64,000 nt of DNA from Streptomyces sclerotialus. GTDB lineage: Bacteria > Actinomycetota > Actinomycetes > Streptomycetales > Streptomycetaceae. The stretch spans positions 2,442,501-2,506,500 of the forward strand of contig NZ_JBFOHP010000002.1 in assembly GCF_040907265.1 (NCBI RefSeq), in the 5' to 3' direction. The stretch's first letter is position 1, and each line of letters begins with the position of its first letter. Under the pieces are notes generated by a model. It searched no databases. It saw nothing but the letters and a program-made list of their open reading frames with translations, and was not told where the DNA came from. The position numbers and the translations under genes are program-made. This document shows, in pieces, positions 46,319-55,260 of this stretch.

Positions 46319-46456
46319 GACGGGCTCCTGGCGGCGGTACGTCGGAGGGCGGGCTCTTTCGACGTTACCGGAACGGCGGTACCCACACGCCCCTCAGGCC
46401 GGACCTGCACGGATTCTCGACGTGCACGGCGCGTGCGGCACGGCCGCGCGCCGGGG

Positions 46457-47653
46457 TCAGCGCTCCTGCGGCCACAGCTCGGGGTCGGGGGTGAAGCGGA
46501 CGTGCAGCGCGCCGTCGCGCAGCCCGGCGCCGGAGACGGTGCAGCGGCGCAGTACGGAGGGGAGCGTACGGATGCGCCGGAACGGCCCGACGGTGACGAT
46601 CAGTTCGTCACCGCGGCGGACCAGGCCGAGGCTGTCCCGGGCGGCACCGGGCAGCGGCAGCCGCCAGACCAGCAGCCCGTCCTCGGCGAGCCGGTCCTCC
46701 ACCGTCCCGGCGAGGTCCGGGGCGTCCCCCTCACCGGTCCCCCCGGTCCCGCCGGCCGGCCCGTCGAGCAGCTCGGCCAGTTCCTCGGGCCCCTGCGGAT
46801 CGCGGCCCAGATGCGGCACCTCGTGCACCGGCACCCCGGCGAACTCCTCCCGCAGTTCCTTGAGCGCGGTCTGCTGCTGGCCGGAGAGCCCGGCCAGGAA
46901 GGGGTCGGCGGAGCCGGCGGGCAGCAGCCGGTTGGCGACCACGGCGTCCAGGCGGTGGCCGAAGAGGGCCAGCCCGGCGCGTGCGGTACGCAGGTCGGCG
47001 GCGCCCGCCGGGCCGGGCTCGACGACCAGCCGCACGCTCGTGCCCGGATCCTCGATGACCGCCTGTACCGCGGCCAGTTCTTCTTCCCAGCGCGCGGCGG
47101 TCTCGTACACCTTCTGCGCGGGCATCGGCACCCCGGCGAGCTGGGCCAGCACCGGGCGCAGCGCGCGGGCCGCCTGGCGCTCGGCGGGCAGCAGCCGGCG
47201 CAGCCAGCGGCGGGCCTGCTCGGGCAGGGCCAGCAGCCGGACGGCCCGGTCGGCGGGCGGCAGGTCGACGACGATCAGGTCCCAGGCGCCCGCTTCGTGC
47301 GCGGCACGCAGCGCGTGCAGCAGCGCGAAGATCTCCGCGCCGGGGAGTTCGGTGAGTTCGTCGTCGTCCAGCGGGGCGGCGCCGAGCAGGTCGAGCGCGG
47401 TGGCGGCGCGCTCCTGGAAGGCCAGGAACTCGCGGCGGAAGTGGCCGACGGTGTCGACCCTGGCGGCCCACAGGCCGGGCGCCGGGCTGCTGGGCTCGCC
47501 GGTCAGCGGCGTGCCGAGCGCCGCTTCGGGGACGCCGCCCTCCAGGGTGAGGAAGAGGACGCGCTGCTGCCGCCGGGCCGCCGCGAGGGCGGTGGCGGCG
47601 GCGACGGTGGTGCGGCCCGCGCCGCCGGGACCGGTGACGAGGACCGTACGCAC
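46457..47653 (-). CDS. ArsA/GET3-like P-loop ATPase with Arg in Walker A
   Basis: 398-residue SIMIBI-class ATPase. The P-loop reads TGPGGAGRTT (residues 7-16), with Arg14 instead of the invariant Lys and without the upstream signature Lys of ArsA/MinD proteins. DLIVVDLPPADRAVRLL is the Walker B/switch region and VVANRLLPAG the base-binding segment. The C-terminal domain resembles the ArsA HSP20-like addition. It follows an SRPBCC gene by 2 nt in one operon. The lost Lys argues against normal ATP hydrolysis. Arsenic transport is not implied. Confidence 0.87.
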   Translation of the reverse strand: MRTVLVTGPGGAGRTTVAAATALAAARRQQRVLFLTLEGGVPEAALGTPLTGEPSSPAPGLWAARVDTVGHFRREFLAFQERAATALDLLGAAPLDDDELTELPGAEIFALLHALRAAHEAGAWDLIVVDLPPADRAVRLLALPEQARRWLRRLLPAERQAARALRPVLAQLAGVPMPAQKVYETAARWEEELAAVQAVIEDPGTSVRLVVEPGPAGAADLRTARAGLALFGHRLDAVVANRLLPAGSADPFLAGLSGQQQTALKELREEFAGVPVHEVPHLGRDPQGPEELAELLDGPAGGTGGTGEGDAPDLAGTVEDRLAEDGLLVWRLPLPGAARDSLGLVRRGDELIVTVGPFRRIRTLPSVLRRCTVSGAGLRDGALHVRFTPDPELWPQER

Positions 47654-47655
47654 GT

Positions 47656-48129
47656 TCAGCCGCTCGCGGCCTCGTCGGAGGCGCCCGGGGCGCCGCTCTC
47701 GACGCGCTTCTTCAGGCCGTCCAGGGCGCGGTCGATGATGACCTTCTCGGCCTTGCGCTTGATCATGCCGAGCATCGGGATCTTGACGTCGACGGTGAGC
47801 TGGTACGTGACCTTCGTCCGCACCCCGCCGTCCACCGGCGTCAGGCGGTAGGAGCCGTCCAGGGCGCGCAGCATCTGGGACTTCACGAGGGACCAGCTGA
47901 CCTCGTGCTCACCGGTCCAGGTGTAGGCGAGGGTGTGATCGTCCTTGATGGCGCCGGCGTCCAGCACCAGCCGGACCTGCCGGGCGCGGCCGTGGTCGTC
48001 CTTCTCCTTGACCTCGGCCTCCTTGACCTCACCGGTCCACTCCGGATAGCGGTCGAAGTCGGCGATCACTCCCATCACAACGGCGGGTGCCGCCTCGATC
48101 GTGATGTCTGAGCTGGTGTGTTCGGCCAT
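47656..48129 (-). CDS. SRPBCC / START-like (polyketide cyclase-type) protein
   Basis: 157-residue helix-grip fold protein with a hydrophobic ligand cavity. The start SSDITIEAAPAVVMGVIADFDRYPEW is typical of actinobacterial cyclase/dehydrase-like SRPBCC proteins. A basic C-terminal helix (MIKRKAEKVIIDRALDGLKKRVE) could touch membranes. GGAGGAG precedes the ATG. It is co-transcribed with the ArsA-like ATPase gene. The ligand is unknown; a lipid or other hydrophobic molecule is plausible. Confidence 0.88.
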   Translation of the reverse strand: MAEHTSSDITIEAAPAVVMGVIADFDRYPEWTGEVKEAEVKEKDDHGRARQVRLVLDAGAIKDDHTLAYTWTGEHEVSWSLVKSQMLRALDGSYRLTPVDGGVRTKVTYQLTVDVKIPMLGMIKRKAEKVIIDRALDGLKKRVESGAPGASDEAASG

Positions 48130-48307
48130 CGCCGTGACTCCTCCATACCGATTCGTGCCGGTGCGCCGACTCGTGGGGGCCCGTGTCCGACGGTGCGGGA
48201 ACCGGGTCCGCCCCTGCTGCTGAAGGCTACCGCGCGGCGGGGGCCGCCCCGACCCGCGGTCCGCGGGCGCGGGCCGGGCCACCGCGGGTGCCGGCGCACC
48301 GCGAAGG

Positions 48308-49069
48308 TCACCACTCCAGCGCGAACGGCGTCCCGGTGGCGTTGAAATGCCCGACATTGATGCACTCCGTCCGGCCGATCCGCATCCGCTGGGACAGTGG
48401 CTGGTGGACGTGGCCGAAGAGGGAGTAGCGCGGCCGGGTGCGGTGGATGGCTTCGAGCAGGGCGCGGCTGCCGCGTTCGAAGCGGCGGGCGACGGTGTCG
48501 TAGCACAGGTCGGCGACGTCCGGCGGGATGTGGGTGCACAGCACGTCCACCTCGCCGACCGCCTCGATCTTCGCGGCGTACTCCTCGTCGCTGATCTCGA
48601 AGGGCGTGCGCATCGCCGTGCGCAGCCCGCCGCCGACGAAGCCGAAGACCCGGCCGCCGATCTCGACCCGCTCGCCGTCCAGGACGGTGGTGCCGGGACC
48701 GGCGAACTCCGGCCAAAGATCGGGGAGATCGACGTTGCCGTAAGTGGCGTACGTAGGAGTGGGGAAGGCGGCGAACATCTCGGCGTACTGCTTGCGTACC
48801 GCGCCTTCGATGGCGGCGTGCTTGTCCCGCCCGGCCCACAGCCGTCGGCCCAGCTCGCGGGCCTCCTCGAAGCGGCGGGCCGTGCGCAGCTCGACGAGCC
48901 GGTCGGCGTTCTCGGTGCCGAAGAGGTCGGGGAAGATGCCGCGCGAGTGGTCGGCGTAGTCCAGGAAGAGGACCAGGTCGCCAAGGCAGACCAGGGCGTC
49001 CGCACCGTCGCCGGCGGCGGCGAGGTCCCGGGCGTTGCCGTGTACGTCACTGACCACATGTACGCGCAT
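48308..49069 (-). CDS. Metallophosphoesterase
   Basis: 253-residue calcineurin-like phosphoesterase. Metal-binding motifs occur in order: SDVHG (DxH), LGDLVLF (GD), YGNVD (GNxD instead of GNHE), CTHIPPD and GHVHQP. The Asp for Glu/His change in GNVD is seen in some bacterial members. Substrate unknown. It lies on the minus strand, divergent from the acyl-CoA ligase gene. Confidence 0.88.
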   Translation of the reverse strand: MRVHVVSDVHGNARDLAAAGDGADALVCLGDLVLFLDYADHSRGIFPDLFGTENADRLVELRTARRFEEARELGRRLWAGRDKHAAIEGAVRKQYAEMFAAFPTPTYATYGNVDLPDLWPEFAGPGTTVLDGERVEIGGRVFGFVGGGLRTAMRTPFEISDEEYAAKIEAVGEVDVLCTHIPPDVADLCYDTVARRFERGSRALLEAIHRTRPRYSLFGHVHQPLSQRMRIGRTECINVGHFNATGTPFALEW

Positions 49070-49334
49070 ACGGCTCAGATTAGGCCCCCGGGACCGGCGC
49101 CGGGAGACCCCGCCGACCTGCGGTTACTTCCGAGTCACCGAAATCCTCGACTACGCTGCCGCGGGAGCCGCCCAAGGATGTGTGACGCATAAAACATCTG
49201 GGCGGGACCCCCTATCCCCGAAGGCATACCGATGGGTAACGTCCGGGCAGTCCAATCCCCCCTGCCTGATCATGGACCGCAGCCGGCCTGACGCACAGCG
49301 TGGTGACGCCGGCGGCCACCGAGGAGCAGCAGTC

Positions 49335-51131
49335 TTGCGCGAGTTCAGCCTTCCGGCCCTTTACGAGGTCCCCGCGGACGGCAATCTGACGGATCTCATC
49401 CGCCGGAATGCCGCGCAGCACCCCGATGTCGCCGTCATCGGCCGCAAGGTCGCCGGGCAGTGGCAGGACGTCACCGCCGCCGCGTTCCTCGCCGAGGTGC
49501 GCGCCGTGGCCAAGGGCCTGATCGCCTCCGGTGTCGGGCCCGGTGACCGGATCGGCCTGATGTCCCGCACCCGGTACGAGTGGACGCTGCTGGACTTCGC
49601 CATCTGGAGCGCGGGCGCGGTCACCGTCCCCGTCTACGAGACCAGCTCGCCCGAGCAGATCCAGTGGATACTGGGCGACTCCGGCGCGGTGGCCTGCGTG
49701 GTGGAGACGCCCGCGCACGAGGCCGCGGTGGAGTCCGTACGCGACCGGCTCCCGGCGCTCGCCAACATCTGGCAGATCGAGCGGGACGCGATAGCCCGGC
49801 TGCACGCCGCGGGCGACGGCATGCCGGACGAGGAGGTGGACGCGCGCAGCGCCCTCGCCGACGCCGACTCCCCTGCCACGATCGTCTACACCTCGGGCAC
49901 GACGGGCCGCCCCAAGGGCTGCGTCCTCAGCCACCGCGCGTTCTTCGCCGAGTGCGGCAACATCGTCGAGCGGCTGCGGCCCCTCTTCCGTACCGGCGAC
50001 TCCTCCGTGCTCCTCTTCCTCCCGGTCGCGCACGTCTTCGGGCGGCTGGTCGAGGTCGCCTCCGTCATGGCCCCCATCAAGCTCGGCCACGTCGCGGACA
50101 TCAAGCACCTCACCGACGAACTCGCCGCGTTCAGGCCGACGATGGTGCTCGGCGTGCCGCGCGTCTTCGAGAAGGTCTACAACACCGCACGGGCCAAGGC
50201 GCAGGCCGACGGCAAGGGCAAGATCTTCGACAAGGCCGCGGACACCGCGATCGCCTACAGCCGCGCGTCGGACACCGCGGCGGGCCCCTCGGTGGCCCTG
50301 CGGCTGAAGCACAAGGTCTTCGACCGGCTGGTCTACAGCAAGCTGCGGGCGGTGCTCGGCGGCCGCGCCACGCACGCGATCTCCGGCGGCGCGCCGCTGG
50401 GCGAGCGGCTGGGCCACTTCTACCGGGGCATCGGCTTCACGGTCCTGGAGGGTTACGGCCTCACCGAGTCCTGCGCCGCGACCGCGTTCAACCCCTGGGA
50501 CCGGCAGAAGATCGGTACGGTCGGCCAGCCGCTGCCCGGCTCGGTCGTCCGCATCGCCGACGACGGCGAGGTGCTGCTGCACGGCGAGCACCTTTTCACG
50601 ACGTACTGGAACAACGAGCAGGCCACCGCCGACGCGCTCTCGGACGGCTGGTTCCACACCGGTGACCTCGGCACGCTGGACGAGGACGGCTACCTCGCCA
50701 TCACGGGCCGTAAGAAGGAGATCCTGGTGACGGCCGGCGGCAAGAACGTTGCGCCTGCCGTCATCGAGGACCGCATCCGGGCGCACGCGCTGGTGGCCGA
50801 GTGCATGGTCGTCGGCGACGGCCGGCCCTTCGTCGGCGCGCTGATCACCCTCGACGAGGAGTTCCTGCCGCGCTGGGCCACCGAGCACGGCAAGGTGGGC
50901 AAGAGCGCCGAGGAGCTCGCCGAGGACCCGGAGCTGCTGGCGGCCGTACAGCGGGCGGTGGACGACGGCAACGCGGCCGTCTCGCGCGCCGAGTCGGTCC
51001 GCAAGTTCCGTGTCCTGCCGACCCAGTTCACCGAGGAGTCGGGCCATGTCACCCCGTCCCTCAAGCTCAAGCGCAACGTCGTCGCGAAGGACTTCGCCGA
51101 GGACATCGAGGGGCTGTACCGGGACCGCTGA
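49335..51131 (+). CDS. Long-chain fatty acid-CoA ligase (AMP-binding)
   Basis: 598-residue adenylate-forming enzyme activating fatty acids as acyl-CoA. The phosphate loop is YTSGTTGRPKGCVLSH (about residues 183-198), then GYGLTESCAATAFN, TGDLGTLDEDGYL and the Lys-containing ITGRKKEILVTAGGKNVAP. The TTG at 49335, with GAGGAG 8 nt upstream, gives the family N-terminus (REFSLPALYEVP). An in-frame ATG at 49272 is possible but lacks an SD. Confidence 0.93.
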   Translation: MREFSLPALYEVPADGNLTDLIRRNAAQHPDVAVIGRKVAGQWQDVTAAAFLAEVRAVAKGLIASGVGPGDRIGLMSRTRYEWTLLDFAIWSAGAVTVPVYETSSPEQIQWILGDSGAVACVVETPAHEAAVESVRDRLPALANIWQIERDAIARLHAAGDGMPDEEVDARSALADADSPATIVYTSGTTGRPKGCVLSHRAFFAECGNIVERLRPLFRTGDSSVLLFLPVAHVFGRLVEVASVMAPIKLGHVADIKHLTDELAAFRPTMVLGVPRVFEKVYNTARAKAQADGKGKIFDKAADTAIAYSRASDTAAGPSVALRLKHKVFDRLVYSKLRAVLGGRATHAISGGAPLGERLGHFYRGIGFTVLEGYGLTESCAATAFNPWDRQKIGTVGQPLPGSVVRIADDGEVLLHGEHLFTTYWNNEQATADALSDGWFHTGDLGTLDEDGYLAITGRKKEILVTAGGKNVAPAVIEDRIRAHALVAECMVVGDGRPFVGALITLDEEFLPRWATEHGKVGKSAEELAEDPELLAAVQRAVDDGNAAVSRAESVRKFRVLPTQFTEESGHVTPSLKLKRNVVAKDFAEDIEGLYRDR

Positions 51132-51159
51132 GCGCGGTGGTTCTCCGACGCCGGTGGGA

Positions 51160-51279
51160 GCGGCCGGTTGGGCACCGCCGGGCCGCACCGCGGGGCTTCT
51201 CGCCGTCGCGGCGGACATCCTCTCCGCCGCGACGGCGGGCAACCACCACGGCGACAACCGGCGGTGCCCAGCCGGCCGC
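51160..51279. terminator. Nested inverted repeats between convergent genes
   Basis: Outer stem 51160-51181 with 51258-51279 (22 bp, one G.T). Inside it a second perfect 15-bp stem, 51201-51215 with 51223-51237, loop CATCCTC. It lies between the convergent acyl-CoA ligase and glycosyltransferase genes and probably terminates both. Its size is exceptional for a terminator. Confidence 0.75.
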
Positions 51280-51308
51280 AGGCACGGCCGGTACGTCAGC
51301 GGCGCGCG

Positions 51309-52451
51309 TCAGAGCAGCGTCCGCAGCCGTTCGGCGAGCAGGTCCCAGCGCCATTTCTCCTCCACCCAGGCGCGGCCGCGCTCGCCCATGCGGTGGCGCA
51401 GGGCGGGGTCCTGGAGCAGGGGGACGATCCGGTCGGCAGCCGCGGCCGGGGAGCCGCCGGGCACCACCCAGCCGGTCTCGCCCTCCAGGACCGCGTCCGG
51501 GGCGCCGCCGGAGTCGCCCGCGACGACCGGCAGTCCGGTGGCCGACGCCTCCAGGTAGACGATGCCCAGGCCCTCCACGTCCAGGCCGCCGCGCCGGGTG
51601 CGGCAGGGCATCGCGAAGACGTCCCCGGCCCCGTAGTGCGCGGGCAGTTCCTCCCACGGGACGGCGCCGGTGAAGTACACGTGTTCCTGGACGCCGCGGG
51701 CCGCCGCCAGCCCACGCAGGTCCTTCTCGTACGGGCCGCCGCCGACGATCAGCAGGGCCGCGTCCGGGACCTCGGCCCGGATCCGCGGCAGCGCCTCGAT
51801 CAGGGTGTCCTGGCCCTTGCGCGGCACGAGCCGGGAGACGCACACCACGACCGGGCGGTCGGTGAGCCCCAGGCGGGCGCGGACCGCGTCGCCGCCGGAG
51901 CCGGGGTGGAAGGTCTTCTCGTCCACGCCGGGCGGCAGTTGCACCATGCGCCCGGCGGCCGCCGGGGTCAGCGCCCGCGCGATGCGGGAGCGGGTGTACT
52001 CGCCGAGGTAGGTGAGCGTGTCGGTGCCCTCACCGATCCGCCGCAGCAGCTCGCGGGAGCCCGGCAGCTGCGCCCAGCCCGCCTCGTGGCCGTGGGTGGT
52101 GGCCACGATCCGGCGCGCGCCGGCCTTGCGCAGCGCGGGCGCCATCAGGCCGAGCGGCGCGGCCGCGCCGAACCACACCGAGGTACAGCCGTGTTCCCGC
52201 AGCAGGGCCGTCGCGCGACGGGTCACCTGGGGCGTCGGCAGCAGCATCGTCGTACGGTCCCGGACGACGGGGTACGGCTGCTCTGCGTCGAAGGCCGCCG
52301 TGGCCGCGACGCCGTCCGCGCTGCGCTTCCATGTCGACGCGTAGACGACGACCTTCTCCGGGTCGAGGCGGAGCGCCATGCTGTGCAGAAAGGCCTGGAT
52401 GCCACCCGGACGGGGCGGAAAGTCGTTCGTGACGATCAGGGTCTTGTCCAT
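51309..52451 (-). CDS. GT4-family glycosyltransferase (mannosyltransferase-like)
   Basis: 380-residue GT-B glycosyltransferase similar to actinobacterial phosphatidylinositol-mannoside PimB/PimB'-type enzymes. NDFPPRPGGIQAFLHS at the N-terminus, VVCVSRLVPRKGQDTLIEAL, and DVEGLGIVYLEASATGLPVV carrying the nucleotide-sugar-binding EX7E. A membrane-lipid mannosylation role is inferred from family. ATG 52451 is well placed. Convergent with the acyl-CoA ligase gene. Confidence 0.88.
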   Translation of the reverse strand: MDKTLIVTNDFPPRPGGIQAFLHSMALRLDPEKVVVYASTWKRSADGVAATAAFDAEQPYPVVRDRTTMLLPTPQVTRRATALLREHGCTSVWFGAAAPLGLMAPALRKAGARRIVATTHGHEAGWAQLPGSRELLRRIGEGTDTLTYLGEYTRSRIARALTPAAAGRMVQLPPGVDEKTFHPGSGGDAVRARLGLTDRPVVVCVSRLVPRKGQDTLIEALPRIRAEVPDAALLIVGGGPYEKDLRGLAAARGVQEHVYFTGAVPWEELPAHYGAGDVFAMPCRTRRGGLDVEGLGIVYLEASATGLPVVAGDSGGAPDAVLEGETGWVVPGGSPAAAADRIVPLLQDPALRHRMGERGRAWVEEKWRWDLLAERLRTLL

Positions 52452-52512
52452 CGGGTGCGACAGTACCGGGTGTGGCCGGTGACCCGGCGACTCACCGTCG
52501 TGGTCACGGGGC

Positions 52513-53787
52513 TCAGGCCAGGACGTCCTGTACGTATGCCCGCCACTTGGACGTGAAGTCCGACGCCGAGAGGTGGAGTTCGGTGCGCAGGGTGCGGTCG
52601 AGGCCCTCCGGCCCCTCCGGGGCCTTCGCCATCGCCCGGTAGAAGGCCGCCAAGCGGCCTTCACCCCACGTGTCGGCGATCATCCGGCAGGCCAGCCAGC
52701 CGCCCTCGTACGCGCGGTTCAGCCGGTCGGCGCCCGCGTCGAAGCCGAAGTCGGCGGCGGCCGGCAGCCGCTCCGGCAGCCGGCCGGCGGCCACCGCGCG
52801 GGTCAGTTCGGGCGCGGCGGCCCGCGGCGAGCGGTGCGCGGTGCGGTACGCGGTCCAGTCGGCGAACCCCTCGGAGAGCCACAGCGGGGTGGCGGCCGTC
52901 GTCACGGTACGGGTCGCGACGTGCGTGGTCTCGTGGGTGAGGACGACCCGGCGGCCGAGGTCGCTCAGCTCCCCGTACGCCTCGGGGTTCACGATGACCC
53001 GGTCCGCCGGGGCGCGGGCCGAGGCACCCGCCTCGCCCGTGGTGACGGCCGCGATCCCCTCGTACGCGGAGTCGTCCGGCGAGCCCAGCAGTTCGGCCAT
53101 GCGGCGCACGGAGTCCGGCGCCTCGACCACCACCTCGCGCGACCAGCGGCCCGGCCAGGCGTCGGTGACGGCGGGCACCGCGGCGTCCGCGCGCCGGGCC
53201 AGCTCGCGCAGGCGCACTGCGGACTGGCCGGTGCCCAGCACCAGGCTGTGCTCGCCGCGCACCAGCCGGACCCGGCCCTGGTCCCACAGCTGGCGCGCCG
53301 TCCGTTTCCCGTCGGCCGCGCCGTCGGTGTCCGAGCTGAGCCGCCAGTGCCCGTCACGCCGGGTGAAGGTGAGGTACTGGACGGCGGTGACCGGCACGGT
53401 GTCGTACCCGGCGAGGCGGTAGCTCAGCCGGACCTCGGCGGCGATCCGGGGGCCGCCGCCCGTGGCACCGGGGAGCGGGAAGGCGCCGGTCCGCACGACG
53501 CGGTAGCGCCAGTCGGCGAGCGGCACGCCGCGCAGGTTCGCGAACATCCGCCGCTGCTGGTCGCGGAAGCCCTCGGCGCTCGGATCGACGGACTTCAGAA
53601 AAGCGTCGGCGTCGCCGTCGCGGACGGCGGCGGCGCGGGCGTCCAGCAGCCGCTGCACGGCCGCGGGCCCGGTCCGCTCGGTGGCCGGGCCCCCGCAGCC
53701 CGTGAGCACCGCCAGCAGCAGGGCCAGGCCGCCCGCCGCCCAGGTCACCGCCGAGTGCCGCCGGTACGGCCGCTGCTTTTCCGCCAC
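52513..53787 (-). CDS. Probable lipoprotein with HEXXH metallopeptidase-like domain
   Basis: 424 residues. The N-terminus has a signal helix ending in a lipobox (AVLTGCGG, Cys near residue 31). An NTF2-like middle segment (AVRDGDADAFLKSVD) is followed by a gluzincin-type zinc motif LTHETTHVATR, and 17 residues later SEGFADW with the third-ligand Glu. This resembles peptidase MA/M1-like domains. GTG 53787 is preceded by TACGAT 10-15 nt upstream, suggesting a leaderless mRNA. The substrate is unknown; extracellular action is expected. Confidence 0.8.
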   Translation of the reverse strand: MAEKQRPYRRHSAVTWAAGGLALLLAVLTGCGGPATERTGPAAVQRLLDARAAAVRDGDADAFLKSVDPSAEGFRDQQRRMFANLRGVPLADWRYRVVRTGAFPLPGATGGGPRIAAEVRLSYRLAGYDTVPVTAVQYLTFTRRDGHWRLSSDTDGAADGKRTARQLWDQGRVRLVRGEHSLVLGTGQSAVRLRELARRADAAVPAVTDAWPGRWSREVVVEAPDSVRRMAELLGSPDDSAYEGIAAVTTGEAGASARAPADRVIVNPEAYGELSDLGRRVVLTHETTHVATRTVTTAATPLWLSEGFADWTAYRTAHRSPRAAAPELTRAVAAGRLPERLPAAADFGFDAGADRLNRAYEGGWLACRMIADTWGEGRLAAFYRAMAKAPEGPEGLDRTLRTELHLSASDFTSKWRAYVQDVLA

Positions 53788-53886
53788 GCGGCAAATCGTA
53801 TGCGTGAGCGGATACGGACGGGCAACATCCGGCCGACGGTCACCGGATCGAGCGTGCGGCACAGCCGGGACGGCCGCCGCGGGAGA

Positions 53887-54927
53887 TCAGACCCGGGTCA
53901 CCCCGGCCACCGGCATCATCCCGACCGGGTCGTAGCGCACCTGCGCGCCCGGGTGCGGGGCGTGCACGACCTGTCCGTTGCCCACGTACATCCCGACGTG
54001 GCTGGCGTCCGAACGGTAGATGACGAGGTCGCCGGGGCGGGCCTGGGACAGCGGCACCTGGCGTCCGGCGTACCGCTGCGCCTGCGAGGTGCGTGGCAGC
54101 GAGACCCCGGCCCTGGCGTACGCCCACTGCATCAGCCCGGAGCAGTCGAAGGAGCTCGGCCCGGACGCGCCCCAGACGTACGGCGCGCCGACCGCGGACC
54201 GCGCGGCGGCCACCGCCAGCGAGGAGCGGCCGGAGAGCGCCGGCAGCTCGGGCGGCTCCGGGAGCGAGCCGGACCGCGGGCCGCGTGAGGCCCGGGTGTA
54301 CTCCGCCCGGTCCCGCGCGGGCAGCGCGTCGAGCAGCCGCCGGGCGGCGGCGAGCTTACGCTCGACGGCGTGCTTGTGGCGGGCGACGGCGCGGCGGGAC
54401 TCCTCCAGCCGGGCCAGCCGGCCGGCCGCCTCGCGGCGCTGCTTGTTCAGCACCCGCTCGGCGTCCACCAGGCTGTTCAGCCGCCCGGCATGTGCGGTGC
54501 CGAGCCGGTTCAGGATCTGGGCCTTGTCGAGGTAGTCGGCCGGGTGCGCGGAGAGCATCAGGGCGAGCGAGGGGTCCACGCCGCCGGAGCGGTACTGGGC
54601 GGCGGCCATCGCGCCGAGCCGGTCGTGCAGCCGGTTCACCCGCTCCTGGGCGCGGGCCGTGCGGTCCTGGAGCACGGTCACCTGGTCGCGCAGCTCGGCG
54701 GTGCGTTCCCTGGCGCCGTTGTACTTCTCGGTGGCCCGCTCGGCCTCGGCGTAGAGCGCGTCGACGCGCGAGGTGAGCTCCGCGCGGCCGGCGGTCCGGT
54801 CGGTGCCGGGGTCCGCGGCGGCGGGGACCGCGGTCAGTGCGGCGGTGGCCGCGGCCGCGGCCGACATCAGCGTGATCCGTGCCGGGCCCTGCGGACCGGC
54901 CTGCGAGGAACGGCGGTGGGACGCCAC
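53887..54927 (-). CDS. Secreted NlpC/P60 peptidoglycan endopeptidase (copy 1)
   Basis: 346 residues: signal peptide (about 1-40), a long coiled coil (about 55-215), then a C-terminal NlpC/P60 domain. The catalytic Cys is in SFDCSGLMQW and His in ASHVGMYVG. These enzymes cut peptide stems of peptidoglycan, and the coiled coil keeps them at the surface. It is a paralogue of the gene at 55261, about 330 nt away, with a terminator between, so each has its own promoter. GTG start. Confidence 0.92.
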   Translation of the reverse strand: MASHRRSSQAGPQGPARITLMSAAAAATAALTAVPAAADPGTDRTAGRAELTSRVDALYAEAERATEKYNGARERTAELRDQVTVLQDRTARAQERVNRLHDRLGAMAAAQYRSGGVDPSLALMLSAHPADYLDKAQILNRLGTAHAGRLNSLVDAERVLNKQRREAAGRLARLEESRRAVARHKHAVERKLAAARRLLDALPARDRAEYTRASRGPRSGSLPEPPELPALSGRSSLAVAAARSAVGAPYVWGASGPSSFDCSGLMQWAYARAGVSLPRTSQAQRYAGRQVPLSQARPGDLVIYRSDASHVGMYVGNGQVVHAPHPGAQVRYDPVGMMPVAGVTRV

Positions 54928-55051
54928 GTGAGGCCGCTCTCCCTTCCCGTGCAGCCCCTGCCGCCCGGGGCGGGCGGTCGGTGACCGGCGGCTGCGAGGG
55001 CAGACAGTAATCGCGCCGGTACATCCCGGCCAAAGACCCCGGACCCCGCAC

Positions 55052-55096
55052 AAAAATCCGCCTCGACGTTGACCGTGCAGGTCACCGGCGAGGCGG
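55052..55096 (-). terminator. Intrinsic terminator with U tail between NlpC/P60 paralogues
   Basis: 17-bp stem with two mismatches (55058-55074 with 55080-55096); the minus strand continues ATTTTTGTG. It lies about 165 nt after the stop of the upstream NlpC/P60 gene. Confidence 0.75.
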
Positions 55097-55215
55097 TAAG
55101 TCAGCGGCTACTGCCGCAATTCGCCCGATCGGGCGGCGCGTCCGGGCGCTCTCCGGCGTGTCGGCACGCCCCGGTCACGCAGCGTCAGCCGCGTCCCGGC
55201 TCCGGAACCGCGAAC

Positions 55216-55242
55216 GGCCGGACACGGAAGGTGTGTCCGGCC
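55216..55242 (-). terminator. Stem-loop after NlpC/P60 copy 2
   Basis: 10-bp perfect stem GGCCGGACAC/GTGTCCGGCC with a 7-nt loop, 18 nt after the stop codon on the minus strand. Confidence 0.6.
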
Positions 55243-55260
55243 TCGCGAAGGCGTACCGCG

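Noticed and set aside
46457..47653. Arsenite efflux ATPase
   Set aside because: No arsB, arsR, arsC or arsD genes, only one ATPase half, and the P-loop Lys is missing.
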